A stretch of DNA of 64,000 nucleotides, taken from NCBI RefSeq assembly GCF_002017875.1, contig NZ_MUFV01000001.1, positions 2,940,501 to 3,004,500 on the forward strand, read 5' to 3'. The notes under the pieces were generated by a model. It saw nothing but the letters and a program-made list of their open reading frames with translations, ran no database searches and had not been told where the DNA came from. This DNA is from Deinococcus sp. LM3 (GTDB lineage Bacteria; Deinococcota; Deinococci; Deinococcales; Deinococcaceae). Made by a program: the position numbers and the translations under genes. Positions 18,975 to 32,206 of this stretch are shown here, in pieces; positions within the stretch are counted from its first letter, which is position 1, and each line of letters starts with the position of its first letter.

Positions 18975-19967
18975 ATGAAAGTAGGGATTAACGGCTTCGG
19001 CCGCATCGGTCGTCTGGTGTTCCGTGTTCTGGAAGCTCGCGGCGTTGAAGTGGTCGCCATCAACGACCTCACCGACAACAAGACGCTCGCCACCCTCCTG
19101 AAGTACGACAGCACCGCCGGACGCTTCAACGGCACCGTCGAATTCGACGACAACAGCCTCACCGTGAACGGCAAGAAGATCCACGCACTCGCCGAACGCG
19201 ACCCCGCCGCCATCAAGTGGGGCGAAATGGGCGTCGACATCGTCATCGAATCCACCGGCATCTTCACCACCCGTGAAGGCGCCGGCAAGCACATCGAAGG
19301 CGGCGCGAAGAAGGTCATCATCACCGCCCCCGCCAAGAACGAGGACATCAGCATCGTCCTGGGCGTCAACGAGCAGGACTACGATCCCGCCAAGCACCAC
19401 ATCATCAGCAACGCCAGCTGCACCACCAACAGCCTCGGCGCGCCCATGAAACTGCTCGACGAGGCCTTCGGCATCGAGAAGGCCATCATGACCACCGTGC
19501 ACAGCTACACGAACGACCAGCGCGTTCTGGACCTGCCGCACAGCGACCTGCGCCGCGCCCGCGCCGCCGCCGTGAACATCATCCCCACCAGCACCGGCGC
19601 CGCCAAGGCCGTCTCGCAGGTGTACCCCGCCCTGAAAGGCAAGTTCGACGGCACCAGCCTGCGCGTGCCCACCCCGGTCGGCAGCATCAGCGACGTGGTC
19701 GTCATCCTGGGCCGCGAAGTCACGGTCGAGGAAGTCAACGACGTGTTCCGCAAGGCCGCTGAAGGCAGCCACAAGGGCATCATCAGCTACACCGAAGATC
19801 CCATCGTGCTGCAGGACATCGTCGGCGACCCGCACAGCGCGATCATCGACGGCGGCCTGACCATGGCCATGGGCAGCCTCGTGAAGTTCTTCAGCTGGTA
19901 CGACAACGAGTGGGGCTACAGCAACCGCATCGCGGACCTGACCCAGCTCGTGCAAGACAAGGGCTGA
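18975..19967 (+). CDS. gap: glyceraldehyde-3-phosphate dehydrogenase, type I
   Basis: The 330-residue enzyme oxidizes glyceraldehyde-3-phosphate in glycolysis. It begins MKVGINGFGRIGRLVFR (NAD-binding) and has the catalytic C149 in SNASCTTNSLG, with HSYTNDQRVLD following. ATG 18975 has GGAGG at 18963-18967. The longer frame starting upstream has no family match. The gene leads a glycolytic set gap, pgk, tpiA on the plus strand, but a hairpin with T-run lies between gap and pgk, so gap may be made in excess. Confidence 0.97.
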   Translation: MKVGINGFGRIGRLVFRVLEARGVEVVAINDLTDNKTLATLLKYDSTAGRFNGTVEFDDNSLTVNGKKIHALAERDPAAIKWGEMGVDIVIESTGIFTTREGAGKHIEGGAKKVIITAPAKNEDISIVLGVNEQDYDPAKHHIISNASCTTNSLGAPMKLLDEAFGIEKAIMTTVHSYTNDQRVLDLPHSDLRRARAAAVNIIPTSTGAAKAVSQVYPALKGKFDGTSLRVPTPVGSISDVVVILGREVTVEEVNDVFRKAAEGSHKGIISYTEDPIVLQDIVGDPHSAIIDGGLTMAMGSLVKFFSWYDNEWGYSNRIADLTQLVQDKG

Positions 19968-19976
19968 ACACCGCCC

Positions 19977-20032
19977 GGTGATGGTTGATGGTTGATGGTT
20001 TCCCGACTGTCGACCATCAACCATCACCTTTT
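19977..20032 (+). terminator. GATGG/CCATC repeat forming a terminator-like hairpin (copy D1)
   Basis: A perfect 16-bp stem (19977-19992 with 20013-20028) made of GATGGTTGATGG repeats is followed by TTTT. It lies in the 102-base gap-pgk space. Related GATGG/CCATC-rich sequences occur at 22021, 29610 and 54751. Confidence 0.65.
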
Positions 20033-20069
20033 GCCTGTCTTTTTCACCTGCCTTTGCCCCGGAGGAATC

Positions 20070-21238
<1,169 letters not shown>

Positions 21239-21242
<4 letters not shown>

Positions 21243-21970
21243 AGAACCTGCTGGCACTCAACTGGAAGATGAACAAGACGCCCAGCGAAGCGCAGGCCTG
21301 GGCCAAGGAACTCGCGGCGGGCCTGACCCCCGGCGAGGCGCAACTGGCCGTCATGGCCCCCGCCATCATGCTGCCCGCCCTGGCCGCGAACCTCCCGGCC
21401 GGCGTGGCCTTCGGCGGGCAGGACGTGTCCGCGCACGAATCCGGCGCGTACACCGGCGAGATCAGCGCCGCGATGCTGGCCGACGTGGGCGCCCGCTACG
21501 CCGTCGTGGGCCACAGCGAACGCCGCGAGTACCACGGCGAGACGGACGCCACCGTCGCCGCGAAGGCCCGGCAGGCGCAGGCGAACGGCCTGACGCCCAT
21601 CGTGTGCGTCGGCGAGGGCCTGGACGTGCGCGAGAAGGGCGAGCACGTGCCCTACACCCTGGCGCAACTGGAAGGCAGCCTCGAAGGCGTCGGCCCGGAC
21701 GTGGTCATCGCATACGAACCCGTGTGGGCCATCGGCACCGGCAAGACCGCCACCGCCGACGACGCCGAGGAACTCGCCCTCGCCATCCGCGAGGCCCTCA
21801 CCGTCCGCTACGGCAGCGACGCCGACCGCATCCAGGTGCTGTACGGCGGCAGCGTCAAACCCGACAACATCGCCAGCATCTGCGCCAAACCCAACGTGAA
21901 CGGCGCGCTGGTCGGCGGCGCGAGCCTCAAGGTCGCCGACGTGATCGGCATGAACGACGCCCTGAAGTAA
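21239..21970 (+). CDS. tpiA: triosephosphate isomerase
   Basis: The 243-residue enzyme interconverts dihydroxyacetone phosphate and glyceraldehyde-3-phosphate. It has the substrate lysine in LNWKMNK, the electrophilic histidine in VVGHSERR, the catalytic glutamate in AYEPVWAIGTGKTA and the phosphate loops YGGSVKPDN and LVGGASLK. Start ATG 21239 overlaps the pgk stop. A perfect 14-bp hairpin follows 15 bases after the stop and closes the operon. Confidence 0.97.
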
Positions 21971-21985
21971 GGGGGGCAAGGCAGA

Positions 21986-22021
21986 CAGGAGCAGCGGCCG
22001 GGAAACTGGCCGCTGCTCCTG
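21986..22021 (+). terminator. terminator of the pgk-tpiA operon
   Basis: A perfect 14-bp stem (21986-21999 with 22008-22021) with an 8-base loop lies just after tpiA. It may also serve the convergent gntP gene. Confidence 0.75.
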
Positions 22022-22054
22022 TTGATGGCGGATGGCGGATGGCGGATGGTCAAC
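22021..22054 (+). repeat. GATGG-family repeat with three tandem GATGGCG units (copy D2)
   Basis: GTTGA at 22021 and TCAAC at 22050 bracket three tandem 7-bp GATGGCG units (22024-22044) plus a GATGG. It abuts the tpiA terminator. It belongs with the GATGG/CCATC repeats seen at 19977, 29610 and 54751. Confidence 0.55.
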
Positions 22055-22103
22055 AGCGTGTACGCGGCATCTGCGCCCGCGTCAACCCCGGCCTACGGCC
22101 CGC

Positions 22104-23486
<1,383 letters not shown>

Positions 23487-23501
23487 GAGGCTCCGGGCGC
23501 G

Positions 23502-24971
23502 TTACAGGGCGCGCAGGTCGTGCGTGAGGGTCTGGAGGGCGAGGGCGGCGTGCCGGTACTTCCGGCCGAGGGTGGCGTACAGGGGGGCGTCGGCGTCGGG
23601 TTCGACCGCGTCGAAGGTCAGGGTGTGGGGGAGGTCCAGTCCGGCGCTGCGGGCGGCGATCAGGGCCGCGCCGAAGGCACTGCCCTCGAACAGGTCGGCG
23701 CCGTCGGGGACGAGGACGGGGGCGTTCAGGGCGTTCGCGAGGACGCGCAGCCACGCGCGGGAGCGGGTCAGGCCGCCGGTCACGCGGTACTCGCGAAGGG
23801 GTTGCGTGCCGCTGGCGAGCAGGTCGGACAGCCACGCGAGGTGCAGGGCGACGCCTTCCATGCCGGCGCGGGCGATGTCGTGCGGGCCGTGGTGCAGGCC
23901 CAGGCCCAGCAGGCTGCCGCTGACGTGCGGGTCCCACAGCGGGGCGCGTTCGCCGCTCAGGGCAGGCAGGAACAGCAGCTCGCGTGCGCCGGGCGTGGTG
24001 GCGTGCAGCAGGTCGTCGAGGTCCTGTGGGATGTTCAGGTGGTCGCGCAGCCAGTTCAGGACGATGCCTGCGTTGTTGCTGGGGCCGCCCACCAGGTAGC
24101 GTTCCTGGCCGCCGTGGTCGGCGCGGTAACTGAACAGGTGCGCGTGCGGGTCGGCGGCGGGGCGGGGCGTGAAGGTGCGGATGGCGCTGCTGGTCCCGAC
24201 GGACAGGGCCGCCTGGTCGGGTCGGGTGATGCCGAGGCCCTCGGTGGCGGTCACGCCGTCGCTGGCGCCGATGGCCCAGTGGGCGGCGGCGAGGCGCGGG
24301 TAGCGGGCGCGGTAGGTGGGTTGCAGGGGCGGCAGGGGCGTCTCGATGGGGTGAATGCTGGGCAGTTGCGCGGCCGTGACGCCGGCCTGCGCGAGGGCCT
24401 GCGGGTCGTAGGTGCCGCCGCGTCCCAGGAGGCCGGTGGCGGAGGCGGTGCTCTGGTCGGTCCAGTACACGCCGAAGAAGCGGCGCAGCAGTTCTTCCTT
24501 CACGCCGCTGACGCGCTCCACGTCATGCAGTTGACCGGTGGCGTTCAGCGCGGCGAGTTTCACGGCGGGCGTCATGGGGTGCCAGGGCACGCCGGTCTGC
24601 GCGTGCAGGTGCGTGACCGGGTGGCCGCCGGTGCCCGCGCGCAGGTCCGCGAAGGTGAACACGTCGGACGGACCGCCGCTGCGAATCAGAGTCAGGGTGT
24701 GCATGGCGTTGCTGAATCCGGCGGCCTGCGGGGTCAGGTCGTGGCGGGTCAGGTACTCTTCCATGCCGCCAAGGGCGAGCGTGAAGGCCTGCATCAGGTC
24801 CGGGAGGCGCTGGGTGGCCTGTCCGGGCTGTTCGGCGTGCAGTGGGTACGGGAATTGCAGGCGGTGGCGTTCGGTGCGGCCGTGGAACAGCACGGCTTTC
24901 AGGGCGGTCGTGCCGAGATCGAAGGCGACCACCAGCGGCGGGGCCGATGGGGGGTGGGTGAGTTTTGGCAT
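23502..24971 (-). CDS. gntK: FGGY-family sugar kinase, probably gluconokinase
   Basis: The 489-residue protein has the FGGY N-terminal phosphate motif VVAFDLGTTALKAVLF, the GASDGVTATEGLG and LSVGTSSAIR segments and the C-terminal VTGGLTRSRAWLRVLANAL motif. FGGY gluconokinases such as that of Bacillus phosphorylate gluconate to 6-phosphogluconate; the partner GntP permease makes this the best substrate guess, though xylulose or another sugar cannot be excluded. ATG 24971-24969 was chosen because GGAG lies six bases upstream and because the frame farther upstream (to 25013) runs through an operator palindrome. Confidence 0.85.
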   Translation of the reverse strand: MPKLTHPPSAPPLVVAFDLGTTALKAVLFHGRTERHRLQFPYPLHAEQPGQATQRLPDLMQAFTLALGGMEEYLTRHDLTPQAAGFSNAMHTLTLIRSGGPSDVFTFADLRAGTGGHPVTHLHAQTGVPWHPMTPAVKLAALNATGQLHDVERVSGVKEELLRRFFGVYWTDQSTASATGLLGRGGTYDPQALAQAGVTAAQLPSIHPIETPLPPLQPTYRARYPRLAAAHWAIGASDGVTATEGLGITRPDQAALSVGTSSAIRTFTPRPAADPHAHLFSYRADHGGQERYLVGGPSNNAGIVLNWLRDHLNIPQDLDDLLHATTPGARELLFLPALSGERAPLWDPHVSGSLLGLGLHHGPHDIARAGMEGVALHLAWLSDLLASGTQPLREYRVTGGLTRSRAWLRVLANALNAPVLVPDGADLFEGSAFGAALIAARSAGLDLPHTLTFDAVEPDADAPLYATLGRKYRHAALALQTLTHDLRAL

Positions 24972-24988
24972 GGATCTCCGACGCGCTC

Positions 24989-25002
24989 TGTTAGCGCTAA
25001 CA
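24989..25002. promoter_or_regulatory. LacI-family operator of the gluconate operon
   Basis: TGTTAGCGCTAACA is a perfect 14-bp palindrome with the central CG typical of LacI/GalR-family operators, located 18 bases before the gntK start. The probable ligand is the LacI-type regulator encoded at 25217-26215. Confidence 0.75.
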
Positions 25003-25019
25003 GGGTGGTGCAATTTAGA

Positions 25020-25031
25020 TAACGAACGTTA
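25020..25031. promoter_or_regulatory. AACGNNCGTT operator, gluconate operon
   Basis: TAACGAACGTTA is a near-perfect palindrome in the promoter region upstream of gntK. The core AACGNNCGTT recurs at 37809-37822 and 58914-58923 and, degenerate, at 52844-52857, each upstream of a metabolic gene. A TetR-family repressor is the likely reader. Confidence 0.55.
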
Positions 25032-25216
25032 GGCCTCGCCGCCCCGGAAGTCAAGCACGCAGACTTCAGTCCCGGACAGGCGTTGGGCATGAACCACGTC
25101 CAGGACGACATGTTCACCTGATGGGAACACGCCTGCCAGCAGCCAGGAGGACGGCACCTCTGTGCCGGACATCCCTGGAATCGGCACAGACCTCTGCCAG
25201 CCGGACGGAGTTCAGC

Positions 25217-26215
25217 TCAGGTCGTCTGGCGTGGGCGGAGTTCGCAGGGGAAGGTGACCAGTCCGGCCTTCAGGGTGGGGGCGTTCAGGCGGCGGGCGAC
25301 CTCCGCGCCGATCTCCTCGCGGGGCGTGAAGACGGTGCTCAGGGCCGGGTGAACGTGCGCGGAGATGCTCATGTCGTTGTGCCCCAGGATCGCCACGCGG
25401 CCCGGCACGCTCAGGCCCTGGCGCAGGCACTCGAACAGCGCCCCGGCGGCCACGTCGTCGTTCGAGAAGTAGATGGCGTCCACGCCGGGCTCGCGGGTCA
25501 GCAGGCGGCGCAGCAGGGTCACGCCCACCTCGATCGAGGAGGGTTCCTCGACGTTCTCGGCGGCGCAGGGCACGCCGCAGCGTTCGGCCTCGGCGCGGAA
25601 GGCCTGCATGCGCCGGGCGTTGCGGGCGTCCCCGATGCCCAGGCAACTGGCGTACGCGAGGTGCCGGTACCCGCGTTCGATCAGGTGCCGGGCCGCCATC
25701 GTCCCGGCCTGCGCGTGGTCGTACCCGATCAGCAGGTCCGCCGGGTCCGGGTGGGCGTCCATGACCTCAATGATGCGCACGCCGAAGCGCCGCAGGGCGG
25801 GCAGCACGCGCGGGTCGTGGTCCGTGCCGGCCAGGACCATCACGTCGGGGCGCAGGGAGAGGAACTGCTGCGCGGCGCGCCACTCGCGCTGCGGGTCGTA
25901 CTCGGTCAGATCGATCGCCAGTTGCCAGCCGGGCTGGGTCAGGCCGCGCTGCACGCCTTCCAGGAACGGCACGTACACGCTGTGGTGCAGGGTCGGCAGG
26001 ACCATCGGCAGCAGGCGCACCGGGCCGCCGCCGGCCAGGGTGCCGGCCATGCGGTTGGGAATGTACCCCAGGGCCTCCACGGCGGCCTGCACGCGCTCCC
26101 GGATGGGCGCGGTCACGATGTCCGGGCGGTTCAGGGCGCGGCTGACGGTCATGCTGCTCACGCCGGCCTCGCGGGCCACGTCGGCCAGCGTCACGCCTTT
26201 CCCGGTTCCCTTCAT
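25217..26215 (-). CDS. LacI-family transcriptional regulator
   Basis: The 332-residue protein begins with a LacI helix-turn-helix (VTLADVAREAGVSSMTVSRALNRP, residues about 7-30) and the hinge LGYIPNRMAGTLAGG, followed by a periplasmic-binding-like sugar domain. It probably represses the gntK-gntP operon through the palindrome at 24989. An earlier in-frame ATG lies at 26227, but TATGCT (26223-26228) is a good -10 box seven bases before ATG 26215. It is divergent from asnS and the two starts are only 38 bases apart. Confidence 0.9.
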   Translation of the reverse strand: MKGTGKGVTLADVAREAGVSSMTVSRALNRPDIVTAPIRERVQAAVEALGYIPNRMAGTLAGGGPVRLLPMVLPTLHHSVYVPFLEGVQRGLTQPGWQLAIDLTEYDPQREWRAAQQFLSLRPDVMVLAGTDHDPRVLPALRRFGVRIIEVMDAHPDPADLLIGYDHAQAGTMAARHLIERGYRHLAYASCLGIGDARNARRMQAFRAEAERCGVPCAAENVEEPSSIEVGVTLLRRLLTREPGVDAIYFSNDDVAAGALFECLRQGLSVPGRVAILGHNDMSISAHVHPALSTVFTPREEIGAEVARRLNAPTLKAGLVTFPCELRPRQTT

Positions 26216-26240
26216 GCGCCGGAGCATAGCGCGCGGCCCG

Positions 26241-26246
26241 TATAAT
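26241..26246 (+). promoter_or_regulatory. leaderless -10 box of asnS
   Basis: A perfect TATAAT lies seven bases before the asnS ATG. Transcription would begin at the start codon. The divergent LacI gene has its own -10 box (26223-26228 on the minus strand) only 12 bases away, so the two promoters may interfere. Confidence 0.6.
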
Positions 26247-26253
26247 TCCGCTC

Positions 26254-27594
26254 ATGGCTTCAACCAGTATCCAGAACCTGAAAGCCCACGTGGGCGAGCC
26301 GGTCACGCTGCACGCGTGGCTGACGGACAAGAGCGGCAAGGGCAAGATCCAGTTCCTGAAACTCCGGGACGGCAGCGGCTTCGTGCAGGCGACCGTGTTC
26401 AAGACCGACGTGCCCGAGGACGTGTTCGAACTCGCCAAGCGCCTCACGCAGGAGCAGGCGGTCACCGTGACCGGCGAGGTCCGCGCGGACGACCGCGCGC
26501 CGGGCGGCGTGGAACTCAGCGTGCGGGACCTCTCCCCCATCAGCGAGAACCACGGCGAGTACCCCATCACGCCCAAGGAGCACGGCATCGAGTTCCTGAT
26601 GGATCACCGGCACGTGTGGCTGCGTCACCGCCGCCCGTGGGCGATCATGCGGGTCCGGGACAGCGTGCAGCGCGCCATCGTGGATTTCTTCCACGGTGAG
26701 GGTTTCATCCGTTTCGACGCGCCGTTCTTCACGCCGAACGCCGCCGAGGGCACCACGGAACTGTTCGAGATTGACCTGTTCGGCGAGGACAAGGCGTACC
26801 TGAGCCAGACTGGGCAGCTGCACGCTGAGGCGGGCGCGTTCGCATTCGGGAAGGTGTACACCTTCGGCCCGACCTTCCGCGCCGAGAAGAGCAAGACCCG
26901 GCGCCACCTGCTGGAATTCTGGATGATCGAACCCGAGGTGGTGCCCAGCAACCACGCCGAGAACATGAACCTGCAGGAACGCATGGTGAGCTTCATCGTG
27001 CGGCGCGTGCTGGACGAGTGCCGCGCGGAACTGGACCTGCTGGGCCGCGACGTGAGCAAACTGGCGGGCGCGGCGGAAGGCAACTATCCGCGCATCACGT
27101 ACACCGAGGCGCTGGAGATCGTGCGCAAGCACATCGAGGACCGCGACCTGCCCCCGAACGTGCAGGAGGACGTGCAGCCTGTCGAGTGGGGTGACGACCT
27201 GGGCGCGCCGCACGAGACGATCCTGGGGCATCACTTCGACCGGCCCGTGATCATCGAGCGGTACCCGGCGGCCATCAAGGCGTTCTACATGCAGCCGGAC
27301 CCCGAGGACCCCCGCGTGGCACTGTGCGACGACATGATCGCCCCGGACGGCTACGGCGAGATCATCGGCGGCAGCGAACGCATTCACGACTACGACCTGC
27401 TCAAGTCCCGCATCGAGCACGAGGGCCTGCCCCTGGAAGCCTTCGAGTGGTACCTGGACCTGCGCCGCACGGGCAGCATGCCGCACGCCGGGTACGGGAT
27501 GGGCCTAGAGCGCGTGATCGCGTGGATCACCGGCATCGACCACATCCGGGAGGCGATTCCGTTCCCGCGCATGCTGACCCGTATGCGTCCCTGA
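26254..27594 (+). CDS. asnS: asparaginyl-tRNA synthetase
   Basis: The 446-residue class IIb synthetase charges tRNA-Asn. It has an OB-fold (VTLHAWLTDKSGKGKIQFLKLRDGSG), motif 2 FRAEKSKTRRHLLEFWMIEPE, the asparagine-specific region VEWGDDLGAPHE and motif 3 PHAGYGMGLERVIAWITG. The TRRHLLEFWMIEPE and WGDDxGAPHE patterns are those of AsnRS rather than of archaeal-type AspRS. ATG 26254 is preceded by TATAAT at seven bases, a leaderless start. A strong hairpin terminator follows. Confidence 0.95.
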   Translation: MASTSIQNLKAHVGEPVTLHAWLTDKSGKGKIQFLKLRDGSGFVQATVFKTDVPEDVFELAKRLTQEQAVTVTGEVRADDRAPGGVELSVRDLSPISENHGEYPITPKEHGIEFLMDHRHVWLRHRRPWAIMRVRDSVQRAIVDFFHGEGFIRFDAPFFTPNAAEGTTELFEIDLFGEDKAYLSQTGQLHAEAGAFAFGKVYTFGPTFRAEKSKTRRHLLEFWMIEPEVVPSNHAENMNLQERMVSFIVRRVLDECRAELDLLGRDVSKLAGAAEGNYPRITYTEALEIVRKHIEDRDLPPNVQEDVQPVEWGDDLGAPHETILGHHFDRPVIIERYPAAIKAFYMQPDPEDPRVALCDDMIAPDGYGEIIGGSERIHDYDLLKSRIEHEGLPLEAFEWYLDLRRTGSMPHAGYGMGLERVIAWITGIDHIREAIPFPRMLTRMRP

Positions 27595-27603
27595 AGACCG
27601 GTC

Positions 27604-27647
27604 GAGAGGGGCGAGGCAGGCCGTCTCCGGCTCACCTCGCCCCTCTC
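27604..27647 (+). terminator. terminator after asnS
   Basis: A perfect 13-bp stem (27604-27616 with 27635-27647) begins nine bases after the asnS stop. Confidence 0.75.
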
Positions 27648-27687
27648 TGCTGATGGTGTGTGGTGGCGGAGAACAGGAGTAGAGTAA

Positions 27688-27720
27688 GTGAATCTATTCA
27701 CGATAGATCCGGATCGTGAA
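27688..27720 (+). repeat. tripartite GTGAA/TTCACGA motif, copy C
   Basis: This copy has GTGAA-N4-TTCACGA-N10-TCGTGAA, with TTCACGAT/ATCGTGAA as 8-bp arms. It lies in the 239-base space between asnS and the PhzF-like gene, in the same orientation as copies A and B. Confidence 0.7.
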
Positions 27721-27833
27721 ATAATTGTTGACTTTATGATCCATCTTCTCTAGGTTCACCCGGAAGCCAGCCCCGCCACTCCGGCCCCGGGCGAGCATCC
27801 GGACGGCGCGGGGGGATGCGGTAGACTGCCCCC

Positions 27834-28736
27834 ATGATCGCGTATTGCGAGGTGAGTGCCTTCACCGACACACCCGGACACGGCAACCGTGCGGGCGTGG
27901 TGCTGGACGCTGGCCACCTGACCCGGCAGGACATGCAGGCACTGGCCGCCATGCTGGACGCCCCGGAAACCGTGTTCGTGCTGGGGCACGCCGACGGACT
28001 GGCCCGCGTGCGCTACTTCACGCCCACACAGGAAGTCGACTTCTGCGGGCACGCGACCGTCGCGCTGGGCCTCACGCTGGCGCAGGCAGGCCTGTGGCGC
28101 GGCGAGGCGCTGGCGCTGGACACACTGGCCGGGCGCATCCCGCTGCGGCTGGAATGCCGCGCAGGCGTGCCCTGGCGCGTGTGGATGCAGCAACCCACGC
28201 CGCAGTACCGCCCGGTACCCGCCACACTGCGCGGCGAACTGGCCGACTCGCTGGGCATCGACGCCCGCATGATCCACCGGGGCCTGCCCCTGGCGGCCGC
28301 CAGTACCGGCCTGTGGAGCGTGTTCGTGCCGCTGCTGGACGCCCTGATCCTGGACGGCCTGGAACCGGACTTCCCACGCATCCACGCGCTGACCGAGGCG
28401 CTGGGCGTAGGCAGCATCTACGCCTACGCGCCCATGGGCGTCAACCGCTTCGCCGCGCGGGATTTCGCGCCCGCGCTGGGCATCCCGGAAGACCCCGTGA
28501 CCGGCAGCAGCGGCGGCGCACTCATGGCGCTGCTGGCCAGCCAGGGCCGCCTGCCGGTGCGGCAGGAGCGGGCGTGCGGCATGATCTACCAGGGGCACGC
28601 GCTCGGCACGCCCGGCGAGATCGAGGTCGAACTGGAACTCACGGGCGAGCGGGTCACGGCCGTGCACGTGGGCGGGCAGGCCACGCTGGAACGCGAGGGG
28701 CAGTGGGCGCCCCGTCAGCCCAGCGTGCGCAGCTGA
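27834..28736 (+). CDS. PhzF-family (phenazine biosynthesis-like) isomerase/epimerase
   Basis: The 300-residue protein has the PhzF fold signature: VSAFTDTPGHGNRAGVVLD near the start, the catalytic glutamate in DAPETVFVL, the FCGHATVALG motif and the C-terminal EDPVTGSSGGAL with a glycine-rich loop. These are isomerases of trans-2,3-dihydro-3-hydroxyanthranilate type, but most members have unknown substrates and no phenazine gene is nearby. ATG 27834 has TAGACT six bases upstream, a leaderless promoter. It precedes a HAD gene with its own -10 box. Confidence 0.85.
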   Translation: MIAYCEVSAFTDTPGHGNRAGVVLDAGHLTRQDMQALAAMLDAPETVFVLGHADGLARVRYFTPTQEVDFCGHATVALGLTLAQAGLWRGEALALDTLAGRIPLRLECRAGVPWRVWMQQPTPQYRPVPATLRGELADSLGIDARMIHRGLPLAAASTGLWSVFVPLLDALILDGLEPDFPRIHALTEALGVGSIYAYAPMGVNRFAARDFAPALGIPEDPVTGSSGGALMALLASQGRLPVRQERACGMIYQGHALGTPGEIEVELELTGERVTAVHVGGQATLEREGQWAPRQPSVRS

Positions 28737-28800
28737 GCTTCCCTCCGGCCGGACCGCCCACCTGTCCACCCCACCGGGCCTTCCGCTGACGGTCCGGGCC

Positions 28801-28806
28801 TATAGT
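28801..28806 (+). promoter_or_regulatory. leaderless -10 box of the Cof-type HAD gene
   Basis: TATAGT lies six bases before ATG 28813. It indicates that the gene has its own promoter and is not only read from the PhzF-like gene. Confidence 0.5.
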
Positions 28807-28812
28807 GCCCGG

Positions 28813-29607
28813 ATGCTTGGATTGATCTGTGTGGATGTAGACGGCACCCTGGTCGGCACCGGGAACGTGATTCGGGACGACGTGTGGGCCGCGCTGGCCG
28901 ACGCGCGCGAGAAGGGCGTGCACATCGCGCTGTGCTCGGGACGGCCCGCCATCGGGAACGCCCGCGCGTACGCGGAGCGGCTGGACCCGGACGGCTGGCA
29001 CGTGTTCCAGAACGGCGCGAGCATCGTGAAGGTCAGCAGCGGCGAGAGCCTCAGCGAGCCGTTCCCGGCGCAGGCCCTGCCAGGATTGATCGGGCGGGCG
29101 CACGGGACGGGACGGCTGTTGGAGGTGTACACGGACCTGGAGTTCGCGATCACACACCCCGGCGAGTACGCCGAGCGGCACGCGGCGCTGCTGGGCGTTC
29201 CGTACGACGCCCGCCCGCCCGAGGCGCTGGAGGGGACGGTCGTGCGCGTGCAGTGGGTCGTGCCGCGCACCGAGGAGCACGCGGTTGTGAACGAGCCGCA
29301 TGAGGGCCTGGACCTGCATCCGGCGGGCAGTCCGGTCATGCCGGACGTGTCGTTCATCAGCGTGACCCGCGCGGGCGTCAGCAAGGGCAGCGCCATCGAA
29401 CGCATCGCCGCGCACTACGGCGTTCCCATGGACCGCGTGATGATGGTCGGGGACGGCGAGAACGACGTGACCGCCATGCGTGTGGTGGGGCACCCGGTCG
29501 CCATGGGGAACGCCGACCCGCCCGCCGTGGCCGCCAGCCGCTACCGTGTGGCGCACGTGGACGACGGCGGCCTGCGTGAAGCGGTCGAACTGGCCCTGAC
29601 GCTGTAA
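28813..29607 (+). CDS. Cof-type HAD-superfamily hydrolase
   Basis: The 264-residue protein is a HAD phosphatase of the Cof/type IIB group, with motif I ICVDVDGTLVG (nucleophile and acid aspartates at residues 8 and 10), ALCSGRPAIGNARAYA as motif II, a lysine in GVSKGSAIE and motif IV VGDGENDVTAM. Such enzymes dephosphorylate sugar phosphates, FMN or PLP, among others; substrate unknown. The start is supported by TATAGT at 28801, six bases upstream. Confidence 0.9.
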   Translation: MLGLICVDVDGTLVGTGNVIRDDVWAALADAREKGVHIALCSGRPAIGNARAYAERLDPDGWHVFQNGASIVKVSSGESLSEPFPAQALPGLIGRAHGTGRLLEVYTDLEFAITHPGEYAERHAALLGVPYDARPPEALEGTVVRVQWVVPRTEEHAVVNEPHEGLDLHPAGSPVMPDVSFISVTRAGVSKGSAIERIAAHYGVPMDRVMMVGDGENDVTAMRVVGHPVAMGNADPPAVAASRYRVAHVDDGGLREAVELALTL

Positions 29608-29609
29608 AG

Positions 29610-29680
29610 GGTTGATGGTTGACAGTGGATGGTTGATGGAGAACGGGTGGCTATTCCGTCAACTGTTCACTGTTCCCCTC
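29610..29680 (+). repeat. GATGG-family repeat (copy D3)
   Basis: The sequence has GTTGATGGTTGAC, then GTGGATGGTTGATGG, and an oppositely oriented GTCAACTGTTCACTGTTC. It follows the stop of the HAD gene by a few bases and is probably a degenerate member of the family at 19977, 22021 and 54751. Confidence 0.45.
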
Positions 29681-29700
29681 ACGCAGTGCGGGCGTGGCTG

Positions 29701-29902
29701 ATGTTCGCGCAGAAGGAGAACCTGCAGCTGGAGCTGGCGCGCTGGCTGGCCGCCGACATCCTGCGGACCGCGATCGCCCCAAGCTGGGACGACATCGGGA
29801 AGCTGACCGCGATTGCCACGCTGCGCACGCTGCTGAACTACTTCCTGCAACGCGAGATCGACGGCCACCGCGCCCGGCACGCAGGCGCGGCGGACCAGAG
29901 CG

Positions 29903-29916
<14 letters not shown>
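29701..29916 (+). CDS. small hypothetical protein
   Basis: An open frame of 71 residues begins MFAQKENLQLELARWLAADI and has regular helix-like heptads. It ends with a convergent overlap of 14 bases with the 3' end of recQ. No -10 box or ribosome-binding site is clear at this ATG, and an in-frame GTG lies 15 bases upstream. The amphipathic composition and codon use look protein-like, but no family is recognised. Confidence 0.45.
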
Positions 29917-32143
<2,227 letters not shown>

Positions 32144-32206
32144 TCCCCCCCAGCATAGCGCGTTACGCCCTGTGCGTAACCCCGCCCCGCCGACCCGCGC
32201 GGCAGC

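Noticed and set aside
26254..27594. Archaeal-type AspRS2
   Set aside because: The motif KTRRHLLEFWMIEPE and GDDLGAPHE are those of AsnRS.
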